From: Anaerococcus degeneri
GTDB taxonomy: Bacteria; Bacillota; Clostridia; Tissierellales; Peptoniphilaceae
Direction: 5' to 3'
Assembly: GCF_017874475.1 (NCBI RefSeq)
Contig: NZ_JAGGLO010000002.1
Location: forward strand, 124,001 to 188,000
Length of the DNA stretch: 64,000 nt
The position numbers were made by a program, and so were the translations under genes. The notes beneath the pieces are model-generated. The model did not search any database, was not told the DNA's origin, and saw only the letters and a list, made by a program, of their open reading frames with translations. Shown here piece by piece: positions 12,472 through 19,876 of the stretch. Numbering within the stretch: the stretch's first letter is position 1; each line of letters starts with the position of its first letter.

Positions 12472-12781
12472 TATTTACAATCCTTTCTACAAGCGAGTCT
12501 ACAGTCTTTGATAAATCAGTCAAATCTCTCTGTTTGATTTCCTTTGATGCTTCACTTGCTTTTTCTAACACCGGTTTACTTTCTTCAAGGGCCTTGGCTT
12601 TGGCATCCTCAACTAGTTTTTTAGCCTTATTCTTGGCTCGGTCAATCTCTTCTTTATAAGATTCATCCGCCTTAATCTTGGCTTCTTCAACTAGCTTTCG
12701 GGCATCTTCCTTGGCCAAATCAAGCTCACGGGCTGCCGATTCTTCGGCTTTTTTCACTTGATTTAAAATGTCATCAGTCAT
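12458..12781 (-). CDS. ntpF: V-type ATP synthase small peripheral-stalk subunit (G/H type)
   Basis: A 107-residue, highly charged protein that is nearly all helix with Ala/Lys/Glu heptads. It matches the small coiled-coil partner of subunit E, called NtpF in E. hirae and subunit H or G elsewhere. It is the first gene of the operon, with AGGGGGTG before its ATG. The assignment rests on composition, size and operon position, since coiled coils carry few diagnostic residues. Confidence 0.8.
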
Positions 12782-12805
12782 AATTCACCCCCTAATGCTA
12801 ATTAA

Positions 12806-12835
12806 ATTATATCATATTTTTACCCAAAACGGGTA
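12806..12835 (-). promoter_or_regulatory. Probable V-ATPase operon promoter with small inverted repeat
   Basis: A TATAAT -10 element lies on the minus strand at 12806-12811, 25 bp upstream of the first ATPase gene. The -35 position holds no consensus, but the inverted repeat TACCC-aaaac-GGGTA (12821-12835) sits there and could be a regulator site. The -10 is clear; the operator is speculative. Confidence 0.35.
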
Positions 12836-12840
12836 TAGTC

Positions 12841-12869
12841 TAGACAAAATAAGACTAATATTTTACAAT
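12841..12869 (+). promoter_or_regulatory. Promoter of the lipoprotein gene
   Basis: TAGACA (12841-12846), a 17-bp spacer and TACAAT (12864-12869) precede the lipoprotein start by 14 bp. An AAAGGAAAA ribosome site follows. Confidence 0.5.
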
Positions 12870-12883
12870 TCAAAGGAAAATTT

Positions 12884-13966
12884 ATGAAAAAAATCTTGTT
12901 AATGGCTTTATTTGCTATATTGGCAGTAGGTTGTGATAAAAAAGAAGAAAATACAAAAGAGACCTATCCCCTTGGTGAACTAAGCGAATTTACTAAAGAC
13001 GATAGTCTCCTCACTGGCCAAAGACTAATCGCCTATCCAAGTTCGGTCAAAAATGATACTTACACAAAAAAAGACTTGGAGAATTTAGACTACAATAAGG
13101 AAATAAGGATGGGTGACATATTTTTTAGGATACCCGACAGGTGCCAACTTTTTAAAAAAGAAGACACTTATTTTGTGGACTTCCCCCTCGATTTATCCTA
13201 CAAAGTCCTCCTTAGTTTTAAGTCTATGGAAGATTCCTCCGACCTAATCGACCTATCCAAAAAGATAATTAGGGATGAAGAACTAAAAGACAAAATAGTT
13301 TCAAAACCAATAAAAAATTCTTTTACAGGTCTTGATAGTGCATATTTTATAACAAAAGAGGAAGAATATTCCTACACCCACTTTTTTATAAAATCTACAA
13401 ACACAACCATTTATTTTGTAATAAAAGAAGATAGGCCAAATCTTGGCGGAAAAATCATGGCCGATATCCTCATGACAGCCTACACCTCTGGAGATGATCC
13501 TTTCGAAGTTAACAAGTCTTTTGCCGACTACAAAGATAAGCTTACAGTCTTTGCCACAAAGGAAGAAAAATTTGCAGGCCTTGGTATTAAAATCCCAGAA
13601 AATTTCTACCTCCAACAAGAAGGCGACGGATTTAAATATTACCTAGCTAGGGAAAACAACGAATCCATAGGGGCCATCCTAATGAAGGAAGACAGGGTCG
13701 ATGGGAATCTTTACGATGCCTATAACCTAAACTCAGGAGACCTAATCTACTCAACATGTTTGATAAATATGGGCAAGGTTAGCCTAGACGGCGGGATTTT
13801 AGAAGGGGAAATCAGGCTTTATATGAAAGAAAATACCCTTACAGGAAAAAAGTTTGTCACAAAAAGAAAAAACACCTATCTCACAATAATAGTAGTAGGT
13901 CCTATAGCCAACAAATCACTCGCCATTTCCATGGCCGATTCAATTAAAGAATCAATTAAGAAATAA
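12884..13966 (+). CDS. Putative lipoprotein of unknown function
   Basis: The 360-residue product begins with a lipoprotein signal, MKKILLMALFAILAVGC, with a lipobox-type cysteine at residue 17. The rest is hydrophilic and mixed alpha/beta, without a domain I can name. It looks like two similar halves, each ending in a segment of the type TIYFVIKEDRP / TYLTIIVVGP followed by a helix containing ADIL/ADSI, so it may be a duplicated fold. It should be tethered to the outer face of the membrane. It is divergent from the ATPase operon and monocistronic. Function unknown. Confidence 0.8.
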   Translation: MKKILLMALFAILAVGCDKKEENTKETYPLGELSEFTKDDSLLTGQRLIAYPSSVKNDTYTKKDLENLDYNKEIRMGDIFFRIPDRCQLFKKEDTYFVDFPLDLSYKVLLSFKSMEDSSDLIDLSKKIIRDEELKDKIVSKPIKNSFTGLDSAYFITKEEEYSYTHFFIKSTNTTIYFVIKEDRPNLGGKIMADILMTAYTSGDDPFEVNKSFADYKDKLTVFATKEEKFAGLGIKIPENFYLQQEGDGFKYYLARENNESIGAILMKEDRVDGNLYDAYNLNSGDLIYSTCLINMGKVSLDGGILEGEIRLYMKENTLTGKKFVTKRKNTYLTIIVVGPIANKSLAISMADSIKESIKK

Positions 13967-13982
13967 TGTTTCACATGAAACA
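13967..13982. other. parS-like site (ParB-binding), downstream of the lipoprotein gene
   Basis: TGTTTCACATGAAACA matches the Firmicute parS consensus TGTTnCACGTGAAACA at all but one central base. It begins at the base after the lipoprotein stop codon. parB lies 19 kb away in this window. Confidence 0.75.
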
Positions 13983-14062
13983 TTAACTAAAAACACCAAA
14001 AAATTTTAAAAATTATTATAAATACCAAAACTTTAAATTTAAACAAAAAATTTTTGAATTTA

Positions 14063-14241
14063 AAAGGGGTTGTTGCAAATTGTGAATAACTATCGTCCCA
14101 TCAGCAGAGGGTTCTCTTAGAAAATTTTGCCTCTTAAGGCCGGCAGGCCAGCTATAGCCTGCCAGCTCATGGAGTAAAATTTTTCTTATAGGTTCCTCTG
14201 GTGATATTGGGACGATTTATTCATTCTGCAACAGCCCCTTT
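14063..14241. repeat. 179-bp palindromic element (MITE-like) after nrdB
   Basis: The left arm (14063-14110) starts AAAGGGGTTGTTGCA and carries TCGTCCCA. The right arm (14192-14241) is its imperfect inverted copy, ending TGCAACAGCCCCTTT. Inner stems continue inward: AGAAAATTTT with AAAATTTTTCT, and GGCAGGC with GCCTGCC around the centre. GGGGCTGTTGCA-type ends resemble insertion-sequence termini, so a MITE is likely. It lies between convergent genes, 3 bp past the nrdB stop, and may also act as a terminator. No protein is encoded. Confidence 0.65.
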
Positions 14242-14244
14242 ATT

Positions 14245-15303
14245 TTAAAGGTCGTCTTCAATTATTGATGATTTAGAATAAGCAGTTACTTTTGCTTCGA
14301 AAAAGTCAGTCTTAACTGCATTTGGATCTGAATACTCATCTACCCATTTCATTGATTGTGGGATTTCTGTATAGCCTTCAAAGAGTGGCTCAAAGCCAAG
14401 TCCCTTGGCACGAAGGTTGCCCAAATATTTGATATAATCTTCAATCATTGTTGTTGAAAGGCCCGGTATATTATCACCTATAGCATACTTGCCCCATTCG
14501 ATTTCTTGGCGTACACCTTCTTTTAGCATTTCCCTATAAATATGGGTTGCTTCTGGTGTGAAAAGGTCTGGCCTTTCCTTTTTAAGGTCGTTGATCAAGG
14601 ACCTAAATAGCCATAAGTGGGTGTTTTCGTCCCTGTTGATGTATCTGATTTCTTGAACAGTTCCTGGCATCTTGCCATTTCTTCCTAGGTTGTAGAAGAA
14701 GGAGAATCCTGAATAGAAATAGATTCCTTCAAGGATATAATTTGCAATTAGGGCCTTTACAAATTGGAATTCATTATCCCTTTCCAAAAATTCGTTATAT
14801 TGGTCACCGATAAATTCATTACGTCTTAGAAGGTGGTCGTCTTCCTTCCATAGGTATAAAATCCTGGTTCTTTCTTCTGGCGAACAGATGGTATCAAGAA
14901 TATATGAATAAGACTGAGAATGGATTGACTCTTGGTAGGTCTGGATTGACAGACAAAGGTTAATCTCATTTGCAGTTACATAGGTCTGTAGGTTTGGCAA
15001 ATTTGCAGTCTGGATAGAATCAAGATAGGTTAAAAAAGAAATGATCATGTCATAGGCTCTTTTTTCGTGCTCGTCAAGATTCCTGTAATCTTTTATATCC
15101 TGATTTAAATTTACTTCTTCTGGAATCCAGAAATTGTTCATAGCCTGTCTGTACCAATCTGATGTCCAGGTGTATTTTAGGTTGTTAAAATCGTTAAGGT
15201 TTGTGGTATTACCTTGGATAATTTTTCTCTTAGCAAGATCAATATCCCCATTTTCATTGAAAATCCCACGCTTTTCGACTTCTTTTCTTTTACTTTCTTC
15301 CAT
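14245..15303 (-). CDS. nrdB: Ribonucleoside-diphosphate reductase beta subunit (class Ia)
   Basis: The 352-residue radical-generating subunit makes the tyrosyl radical that NrdA uses to reduce ribonucleotides. The di-metal ligands are all present: Asp95, Glu125, His128, Glu192, Glu226 and His229. The radical tyrosine is Tyr132 in QESIHSQSY. The ATG at 15303 is preferred over the GTG one codon upstream because AGGAGG lies five bases before it. A small membrane-protein gene lies 9 bp upstream in the same transcript. Its partner nrdA is 1.4 kb upstream, separated by a repeat island. NrdF-type naming cannot be excluded. Confidence 0.93.
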   Translation of the reverse strand: MEESKRKEVEKRGIFNENGDIDLAKRKIIQGNTTNLNDFNNLKYTWTSDWYRQAMNNFWIPEEVNLNQDIKDYRNLDEHEKRAYDMIISFLTYLDSIQTANLPNLQTYVTANEINLCLSIQTYQESIHSQSYSYILDTICSPEERTRILYLWKEDDHLLRRNEFIGDQYNEFLERDNEFQFVKALIANYILEGIYFYSGFSFFYNLGRNGKMPGTVQEIRYINRDENTHLWLFRSLINDLKKERPDLFTPEATHIYREMLKEGVRQEIEWGKYAIGDNIPGLSTTMIEDYIKYLGNLRAKGLGFEPLFEGYTEIPQSMKWVDEYSDPNAVKTDFFEAKVTAYSKSSIIEDDL

Positions 15304-15312
15304 CACTACCTC

Positions 15313-15645
15313 CTAAGAAATGATATTTAAAACAACAGATGAAACAAATGACAAAATAATTGATGCAAAAACCAAACTAAATAGATGGGAATCAATATGG
15401 GCCCCATCAACAAATTTAAAAGCCAAATACAAAACAAAGGCACTGATAACAAAGGAAAATAAACCCAATGTTAAAATAGTAATTGGAAAGGCAAAAAACC
15501 TAAGCACAGGCTCAACAACTCTCTGAAGCAGGGTCAAAACAATAGCTGTAATAATAAGCGCCGAAGTCTTGTCAAATGAAATATGGCTGATAAAATTACT
15601 CATTAAAAATAATGAAATAGCATTTGCAATAAATAAAATTAACAA
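15313..15645 (-). CDS. Small four-helix membrane protein (YvlD / phage-holin-IV-like family)
   Basis: About 110 residues with four hydrophobic helices, matching the PF04020-type family (YvlD-like, formerly 'phage holin family'). The role of these chromosomal proteins is not settled; an envelope-stress link is known for some relatives. The likely start is a TTG at 15645, because AAGGAG lies six bases before it. An upstream in-frame TTG at 15669 has no ribosome site. It is co-transcribed with nrdB, an unusual partner. Confidence 0.7.
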   Translation of the reverse strand: MLILFIANAISLFLMSNFISHISFDKTSALIITAIVLTLLQRVVEPVLRFFAFPITILTLGLFSFVISAFVLYLAFKFVDGAHIDSHLFSLVFASIILSFVSSVVLNIIS

Positions 15646-15691
15646 AATAAACTCCTTTTTTTCATCCAAGATGAATTGTTCTTATAATATT

Positions 15692-15769
15692 ATTATACCA
15701 GATATTTGTGTTTTTTTCTTATCCGAGATAAGTTATCTTTTTTCTTATCCGAGATAAATTATCTTTTTT
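15692..15769 (-). promoter_or_regulatory. Promoter with two tandem 26-bp operator-like repeats
   Basis: On the minus strand an extended -10 (TGGTATAAT; hexamer at 15692-15697) lies about 47 bp upstream of the small membrane-protein gene. No -35 consensus is present. Instead two direct repeats with a 26-bp period (15718-15743, 15744-15769) each contain TTATCCGAGATAA and an overlapping GATAA-n-TTATC palindrome. Placement near -40 and -66 suggests activator sites. The regulator is unknown. Confidence 0.5.
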
Positions 15770-15826
15770 TCTTTAATACAATATTAATTATTATCTTTTA
15801 TTATTTCTTAGTCATTGACGTGACTG

Positions 15827-15951
15827 CTCCGTAAAAAGGGGAGCCCTAGGGAACGTTTCGCACGTTCCCTCATCGGCTCCCCTTAAACCCCTTCCGTTAC
15901 ACCCTCCGGGCGACCCCTCTCGGGGGATATTGTGTTTGCCTATCGGCAAAC
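15827..15951 (+). repeat. Left arm of the inverted-repeat island
   Basis: CTCCGT is followed by a perfect 10-bp outer stem AAGGGGAGCC/GGCTCCCCTT enclosing an inner AGGGAACG/CGTTCCCT hairpin. TTAAACCCCT and a GC-rich tract follow, then the hairpin GTTTGCC-tatc-GGCAAAC (15934-15951). The order matches the right arm read on the other strand. Confidence 0.7.
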
Positions 15952-16407
15952 ATGTTGGTATGGCGGTGTCCTTGTTTAAGTTGTACTATATCCAAACTTT
16001 TTTAAAATCCCAAGCCTCCTAAAAATTGCAATCTCGTCTAACTTGTGCTTTTTATTTTTAATTAGTTCACAGTATTTATATTGCTTTTATTCGTAAGTTG
16101 CTGTCAGTGCAATTTTCTTTACGGAGTCTTGGGATTTTAAAATACTTAATCTTAAGTTTTTTAACTCTTCGTTTGAAAATGAAAAACTCATCTAGCAATG
16201 TTTGGCAAAGCCAAACGAGCCTGGGACATTCTAGAACCTCGAGGCTAGTTCTCTCCTTTATTAGGCAAAGATTTCTAATCAAGTGTTGCGTTAAAAAAAC
16301 TGATTGTTTGAGCGTTAGTGAGTTATCAGTTTTTAGCAACCCGACGATTAGAAATCTGTGGGGAGATACGTAATCTTATACAAGGTAGTTCTCTCTACAC
16401 AAAAAAA

Positions 16408-16540
16408 GCTTGCCTAAAAGGCAAGCATCATTATCCGCACTCCGCCAAGGAGCCGCTCGGGGGTGTAGCCGAGAGGGGTTTAAGGGGAGGCGGGTGAGGG
16501 ACCCTGCGGAAGGTCCCTTGGGCCTCCCCTTAAAACGGAG
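16408..16540 (-). repeat. Right arm of the inverted-repeat island
   Basis: Read on the minus strand it repeats the left-arm order: CTCCGT (16535-16540), the AAGGGGAGG/CCTCCCCTT stem with inner GGGACC/GGTCCC, TTAAACCCCT, a GC-rich tract, then GCTTGCC/GGCAAGC (16408-16426). The arms differ at many positions, but changes in the stems keep pairing, as in the GGGAACG versus AAGGGACC inner hairpins. Confidence 0.7.
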
Positions 16541-16667
16541 TTGCCAAGTGAATAACAAATTTTATTTTATTTACCTAATTCCGAAGAATCAAGATATATA
16601 AACTTATCGTCTAATAAATAGAAACTTTGTAAATCAAACAAAAAATCCATTATTAATTGTAAGAATC

Positions 16668-19196
16668 CTATGCGGAGCAAGTATCACACTCTTCTACCTC
16701 AAGTGATTTTCCTCTCACATAGTAAATACTCTTCACTCCTGCTTCCCACGCTGTTAGGTAGACATTTAAAATCTGTCTCATGGTGTATTCGGTGGTGATA
16801 TAGATGTTTACCGATTGGGCTTGGTCAAGGTGACGTTGTCTGATTCCTGCCATGCGCATTGAGATATTTTGGTCTATATCGTGGGCATTTTCATAGAGCC
16901 AGAAGGTCTTTGTGGTTAATCCTGGTGCCACTCTTGGGACTATGGCGCCTTTCTTTTCTTCTAGGAAATAGCGGCTCATGATTGGGTCTACTCCTGCCGA
17001 TGTGCCCGAAATTATTGATGTTGATCCTGTTGGGGCTATTGCCATTAGGTAGCCATTTCTTAGGCCGTATTTTTTAACATCTGCAGCGAGTTTTTCCCAT
17101 CTTTCTGAAGAATAATCTCTATCTTTAAAATAGGCTCCTGTTTGCCAGTCGCTTCCTTCAAAGACTTTGTAGGATCCCTTATCTTTGGCGATTTCCACAC
17201 TTTCCTTGATGGCATAATAATTTATATCCTCATATACCCTGTCAACAAAAGCTGCGTGAGCTTTTTCGTCCGACCACCTGATGTCATTTTTTACTAGCAT
17301 GTGGTGGTAGCCGCTGGTGCCAAGGCCAATTGCCCTATATTTTTTGTTGGTAACTTCCGCATATGGGGTTGGGTAGTAGTTTAGATCTATTACATTATCA
17401 AGAGCCCTTACAACTGTCCTTACAGTTTCTTCAAGCTCTTCGGCATTATTCACATCAATTTTACCAAGGGTTAGGCTTGCTAGGTTACATTCCACAAAGT
17501 CGCCTGGCTTGGTTTTGTTCACTATAACAATGTCTCCATCTTCTGTGACTATTTCTGTAGAAACAGTTTCTGATGTGCTCATGTTTTGAGCAATCTCTGT
17601 GCAAAGATTTGATGAATAAATCATTCCCATGTGCTTGTTTGGATTGGTTTTATTTACCAAGTCTCTATTGAAAATGAAAGGTGTGCCTGTTTCTGACCAA
17701 GACTTGATTAGAAGCCTTACCATATCTTTTATTGGCATGACCCTTCTAGAAATTTCCTTATCGGCAACTAATTTTTTGTAAAATTCTTCAAATTCGTCTC
17801 CGTAAGTATCTTCTATGGCCTTGCCATATTTTTTTACAACCTCATGTGGGTCGAACATATACCAGTCACCTTCCATGTTATCTTTCACTTGCTTCCAGAA
17901 TAAATCTGGCACGCAAACTCCTGGGAAGACGTCATGGGCCTTCATTCTGTCATCGCCGTTGTTGGTTCTAAGTCCCAAAAACTCAGGCATATCCTTATGC
18001 CAAATATCAAGATAAACTGCCACAGCCCCCTGGCGAACGCCTAGCTGATCAACTGCCACAGCTGTATCGTTGGCAAGCCTTATCCAACGGATAACCCCAC
18101 CTGCAACTCCCTCAAAACCACGGATGTCAGACCCATTTGCCCTTACTTTTCCAAAATACATGCCCATGCCGCCACCGTGTTTAGAAACTTCGGCAAAATT
18201 GGTGATGGACCTATAAATTCCCTTTAGGGTATCAGGAACAGTTTCTATAAAGCATGATGAAAGCTGATTAAATGGCTTTCTAGCGTTGGTCATAGTTGGT
18301 GTTGCCATAGTTGCCTTTAGAGTTGATAAGATATCGTAAAGTCTTTTAGCAAAGGCGACCCTATTTTTTTCTGGAATTGCTAAGTGCATAGCGATTCCCA
18401 TAAACATCTCTTGGACCCTTTCCAAGATGCGGCCATCGTAGTTAGTGATTAGGTATCTTTTTCTCAATAAATCTAGGCCTGAATAGGTGAAAATGTCATC
18501 TCTCTTATGGTCTAGATATTTTTCTAGTTCATCTATATCTTCTGACGAGTAATTTTCGAGTATATAGGCCCCGTAGAGTTCTTTTTCTGTCAAGAACTTG
18601 AGCTTTGACTTAAAGTCGTAGATCTCGTAGCGTTCTTCCTCTTCTCTTATTTCTAGGTTTATCTTGTAGGCTAAAAACCTTGCTGCGATTATTTCCCAAT
18701 CTGGGGCTTCCTTGCTGGTTAATTCGCTTGCAGCACGGATTACAGCGTCTAAAACTTCCTTGTCGTTCATTTCTGGCTTAGTGAAGGACTCAAACTTGAA
18801 ATAAAGTGACTCTATAGGATACCTTTGGCTATCAAATTCTCTTTGAACCTTGGAAATTATCTCCATTAGGTCCTTATCGGATACATAAGTGCTAAAGTCG
18901 GAAATTACCTTCCTATCCATGTTGTGCTTGGCACGGTAGAGGATAAAGGATTTTACTTCCCTGTAATAATTTTCATCGATTAGATTAAGCTCAACCAAAT
19001 CTTGAACTTCTTCTACCGTCACAGTGTGGTCGGCTGGCAACTTCTCCTCGATTGTCCTTACAATCTTTTGGGCAATGTATTCAAGCTTTTCATCAGTAAT
19101 TGTAGAATCTACCGACTTAAAGGCCTTGAATATAGCTCTTTTGATTTTTTCCAATTCAAAATCAACTTTTGACCCGTCTCTTTTAATAATCTTCAT
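16668..19196 (-). CDS. nrdA: Ribonucleoside-diphosphate reductase alpha subunit (class Ia)
   Basis: The 842-residue catalytic subunit reduces NDPs to dNDPs. An ATP-cone allosteric domain spans about residues 1-95. The active-site redox pair is Cys315 and Cys570, and the radical-site trio is Asn530, Cys532 and Glu534 in SSNLCTEI. The C-terminal tail ends CDTCSA, whose cysteines (837, 840) pass electrons from thioredoxin. Thioredoxin genes occur at 27.5-28.6 kb. The ATG at 19196 follows TTGGAGTT. nrdB lies downstream on the same strand beyond the repeat island and has its own promoter. Confidence 0.96.
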   Translation of the reverse strand: MKIIKRDGSKVDFELEKIKRAIFKAFKSVDSTITDEKLEYIAQKIVRTIEEKLPADHTVTVEEVQDLVELNLIDENYYREVKSFILYRAKHNMDRKVISDFSTYVSDKDLMEIISKVQREFDSQRYPIESLYFKFESFTKPEMNDKEVLDAVIRAASELTSKEAPDWEIIAARFLAYKINLEIREEEERYEIYDFKSKLKFLTEKELYGAYILENYSSEDIDELEKYLDHKRDDIFTYSGLDLLRKRYLITNYDGRILERVQEMFMGIAMHLAIPEKNRVAFAKRLYDILSTLKATMATPTMTNARKPFNQLSSCFIETVPDTLKGIYRSITNFAEVSKHGGGMGMYFGKVRANGSDIRGFEGVAGGVIRWIRLANDTAVAVDQLGVRQGAVAVYLDIWHKDMPEFLGLRTNNGDDRMKAHDVFPGVCVPDLFWKQVKDNMEGDWYMFDPHEVVKKYGKAIEDTYGDEFEEFYKKLVADKEISRRVMPIKDMVRLLIKSWSETGTPFIFNRDLVNKTNPNKHMGMIYSSNLCTEIAQNMSTSETVSTEIVTEDGDIVIVNKTKPGDFVECNLASLTLGKIDVNNAEELEETVRTVVRALDNVIDLNYYPTPYAEVTNKKYRAIGLGTSGYHHMLVKNDIRWSDEKAHAAFVDRVYEDINYYAIKESVEIAKDKGSYKVFEGSDWQTGAYFKDRDYSSERWEKLAADVKKYGLRNGYLMAIAPTGSTSIISGTSAGVDPIMSRYFLEEKKGAIVPRVAPGLTTKTFWLYENAHDIDQNISMRMAGIRQRHLDQAQSVNIYITTEYTMRQILNVYLTAWEAGVKSIYYVRGKSLEVEECDTCSA

Positions 19197-19213
19197 TCAT
19201 AACTCCAAACTTA

Positions 19214-19229
19214 CTACTAGATGTAGTGG
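19214..19229 (-). promoter_or_regulatory. Candidate NrdR box upstream of nrdA
   Basis: On the minus strand the core CTACATCTAG fits the invariant C-w-A-n-A-T-n-T-w-G pattern of NrdR boxes, with about 11 of 16 consensus matches overall. It lies 18 bp upstream of the nrdA start, downstream of a TATGAT -10-like element. The usual second box at about 31 bp spacing is not clear, so the call is weak. Confidence 0.3.
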
Positions 19230-19287
19230 TATTTTATCGAAATCTATATCTATCATACCTTATATAGGGGCTGGTGCGAAATCTAGA

Positions 19288-19335
19288 TAAAAAAAGCACA
19301 AAGGCTTTCAAAGCTTATCTTTGTGCTGTTTTTCC
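19288..19335 (-). terminator. Terminator of the sppA-RDD operon
   Basis: A perfect 9-bp stem AGCACAAAG (19295-19303) and CTTTGTGCT (19319-19327) is followed by T-rich sequence on both strands. It lies 47 bp past the RDD gene stop, between it and the nrdA promoter. Confidence 0.85.
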
Positions 19336-19381
19336 TAAAAATTTTTGTTTTTTAAAAGTATATTTGCTAATAAAAACAAAT

Positions 19382-19876
19382 TTACCTAAAATCCACCCCG
19401 TATAAATCTATAAAGGCATCTTCCTTAACAACTGCTGTATCGACAAAAAAGTCGATTAGTCCTTGTTTTTTTGGTGTGAAAATCGGAAGAAGATAGACAA
19501 ACATAATGGTGTTTTGGATAAATCTGCCAGCTATTTCCCTGATTAGGATTTGACCAAGGTCAAGCTTGTCTGAAGTTAGACTTACAACCCTAATCCCTGT
19601 AATAATCTTGCCCAGGCTTTGGCCCTTGGTTATAAGGCTTGCTAGGGTAAAATATCCCAGTGTTATTGCCCAGCTAAGAATATCAGTCATAGCAAAACCA
19701 TAAAAGCTTAATTCTGGATTAAGGCCAAGGATTCCTATAATTATTTTATTTAAAGCTCCTACTATAACCATATCGATTATAAAAGCGATGGCCCTAGTTC
19801 CAAAAGATGCGTAAGCGTGGGCGTAATTTCTTTCTTTAAATTCTTGCCTATCTATTAAAACTTCTTTATTTTCCAT
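19382..19876 (-). CDS. RDD-family membrane protein
   Basis: A 164-residue membrane protein with an RDD-family layout: a first helix containing RAIAFIIDMVIVG (the Arg...Asp-Asp-like signature), a hydrophobic pair in the middle, and LGQILIREIAGRFIQN near the end. The family is poorly characterised; some members affect Na+/K+ or osmotic tolerance. It overlaps the end of sppA by 11 bp, so the two are co-translated. Confidence 0.85.
   Translation of the reverse strand: MENKEVLIDRQEFKERNYAHAYASFGTRAIAFIIDMVIVGALNKIIIGILGLNPELSFYGFAMTDILSWAITLGYFTLASLITKGQSLGKIITGIRVVSLTSDKLDLGQILIREIAGRFIQNTIMFVYLLPIFTPKKQGLIDFFVDTAVVKEDAFIDLYGVDFR

Larger units (their letters stand above)
15820..16549. repeat. 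Island of nested inverted repeats, possible mobile element or structured RNA
   Basis: About 730 bp with no credible gene lie between nrdA and the membrane-protein/nrdB pair. Two homologous arms in opposite orientation (15827-15951, 16408-16540) bound it. The interior is nearly continuous hairpin: a perfect 14-bp stem TTTAAAATCCCAAG (16001-16014) with its complement (16128-16141), also pairing AAATTGCA with TGCAATTT; GTTTGGC/GCCAAAC at 16200-16216; and a perfect 12-bp stem AGATTTCTAATC (16269-16280) with 16346-16357 plus an inner stem. The arms are far richer in GC than the surroundings. It may be a non-autonomous mobile element, nested MITEs or a large non-coding RNA. Confidence 0.7.

Noticed and set aside
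15698-15714. NrdR box at the nrdB promoter (ACACAAATATC)
   Set aside because: Only one half matches; spacing to the invariant G is wrong by one base.
16076-16601. Overlapping open frames of 60-91 codons on both strands within the repeat island
   Set aside because: They coincide with hairpin arms, lack ribosome sites, have odd codon use and no family resemblance; the inverted-repeat structure explains them.
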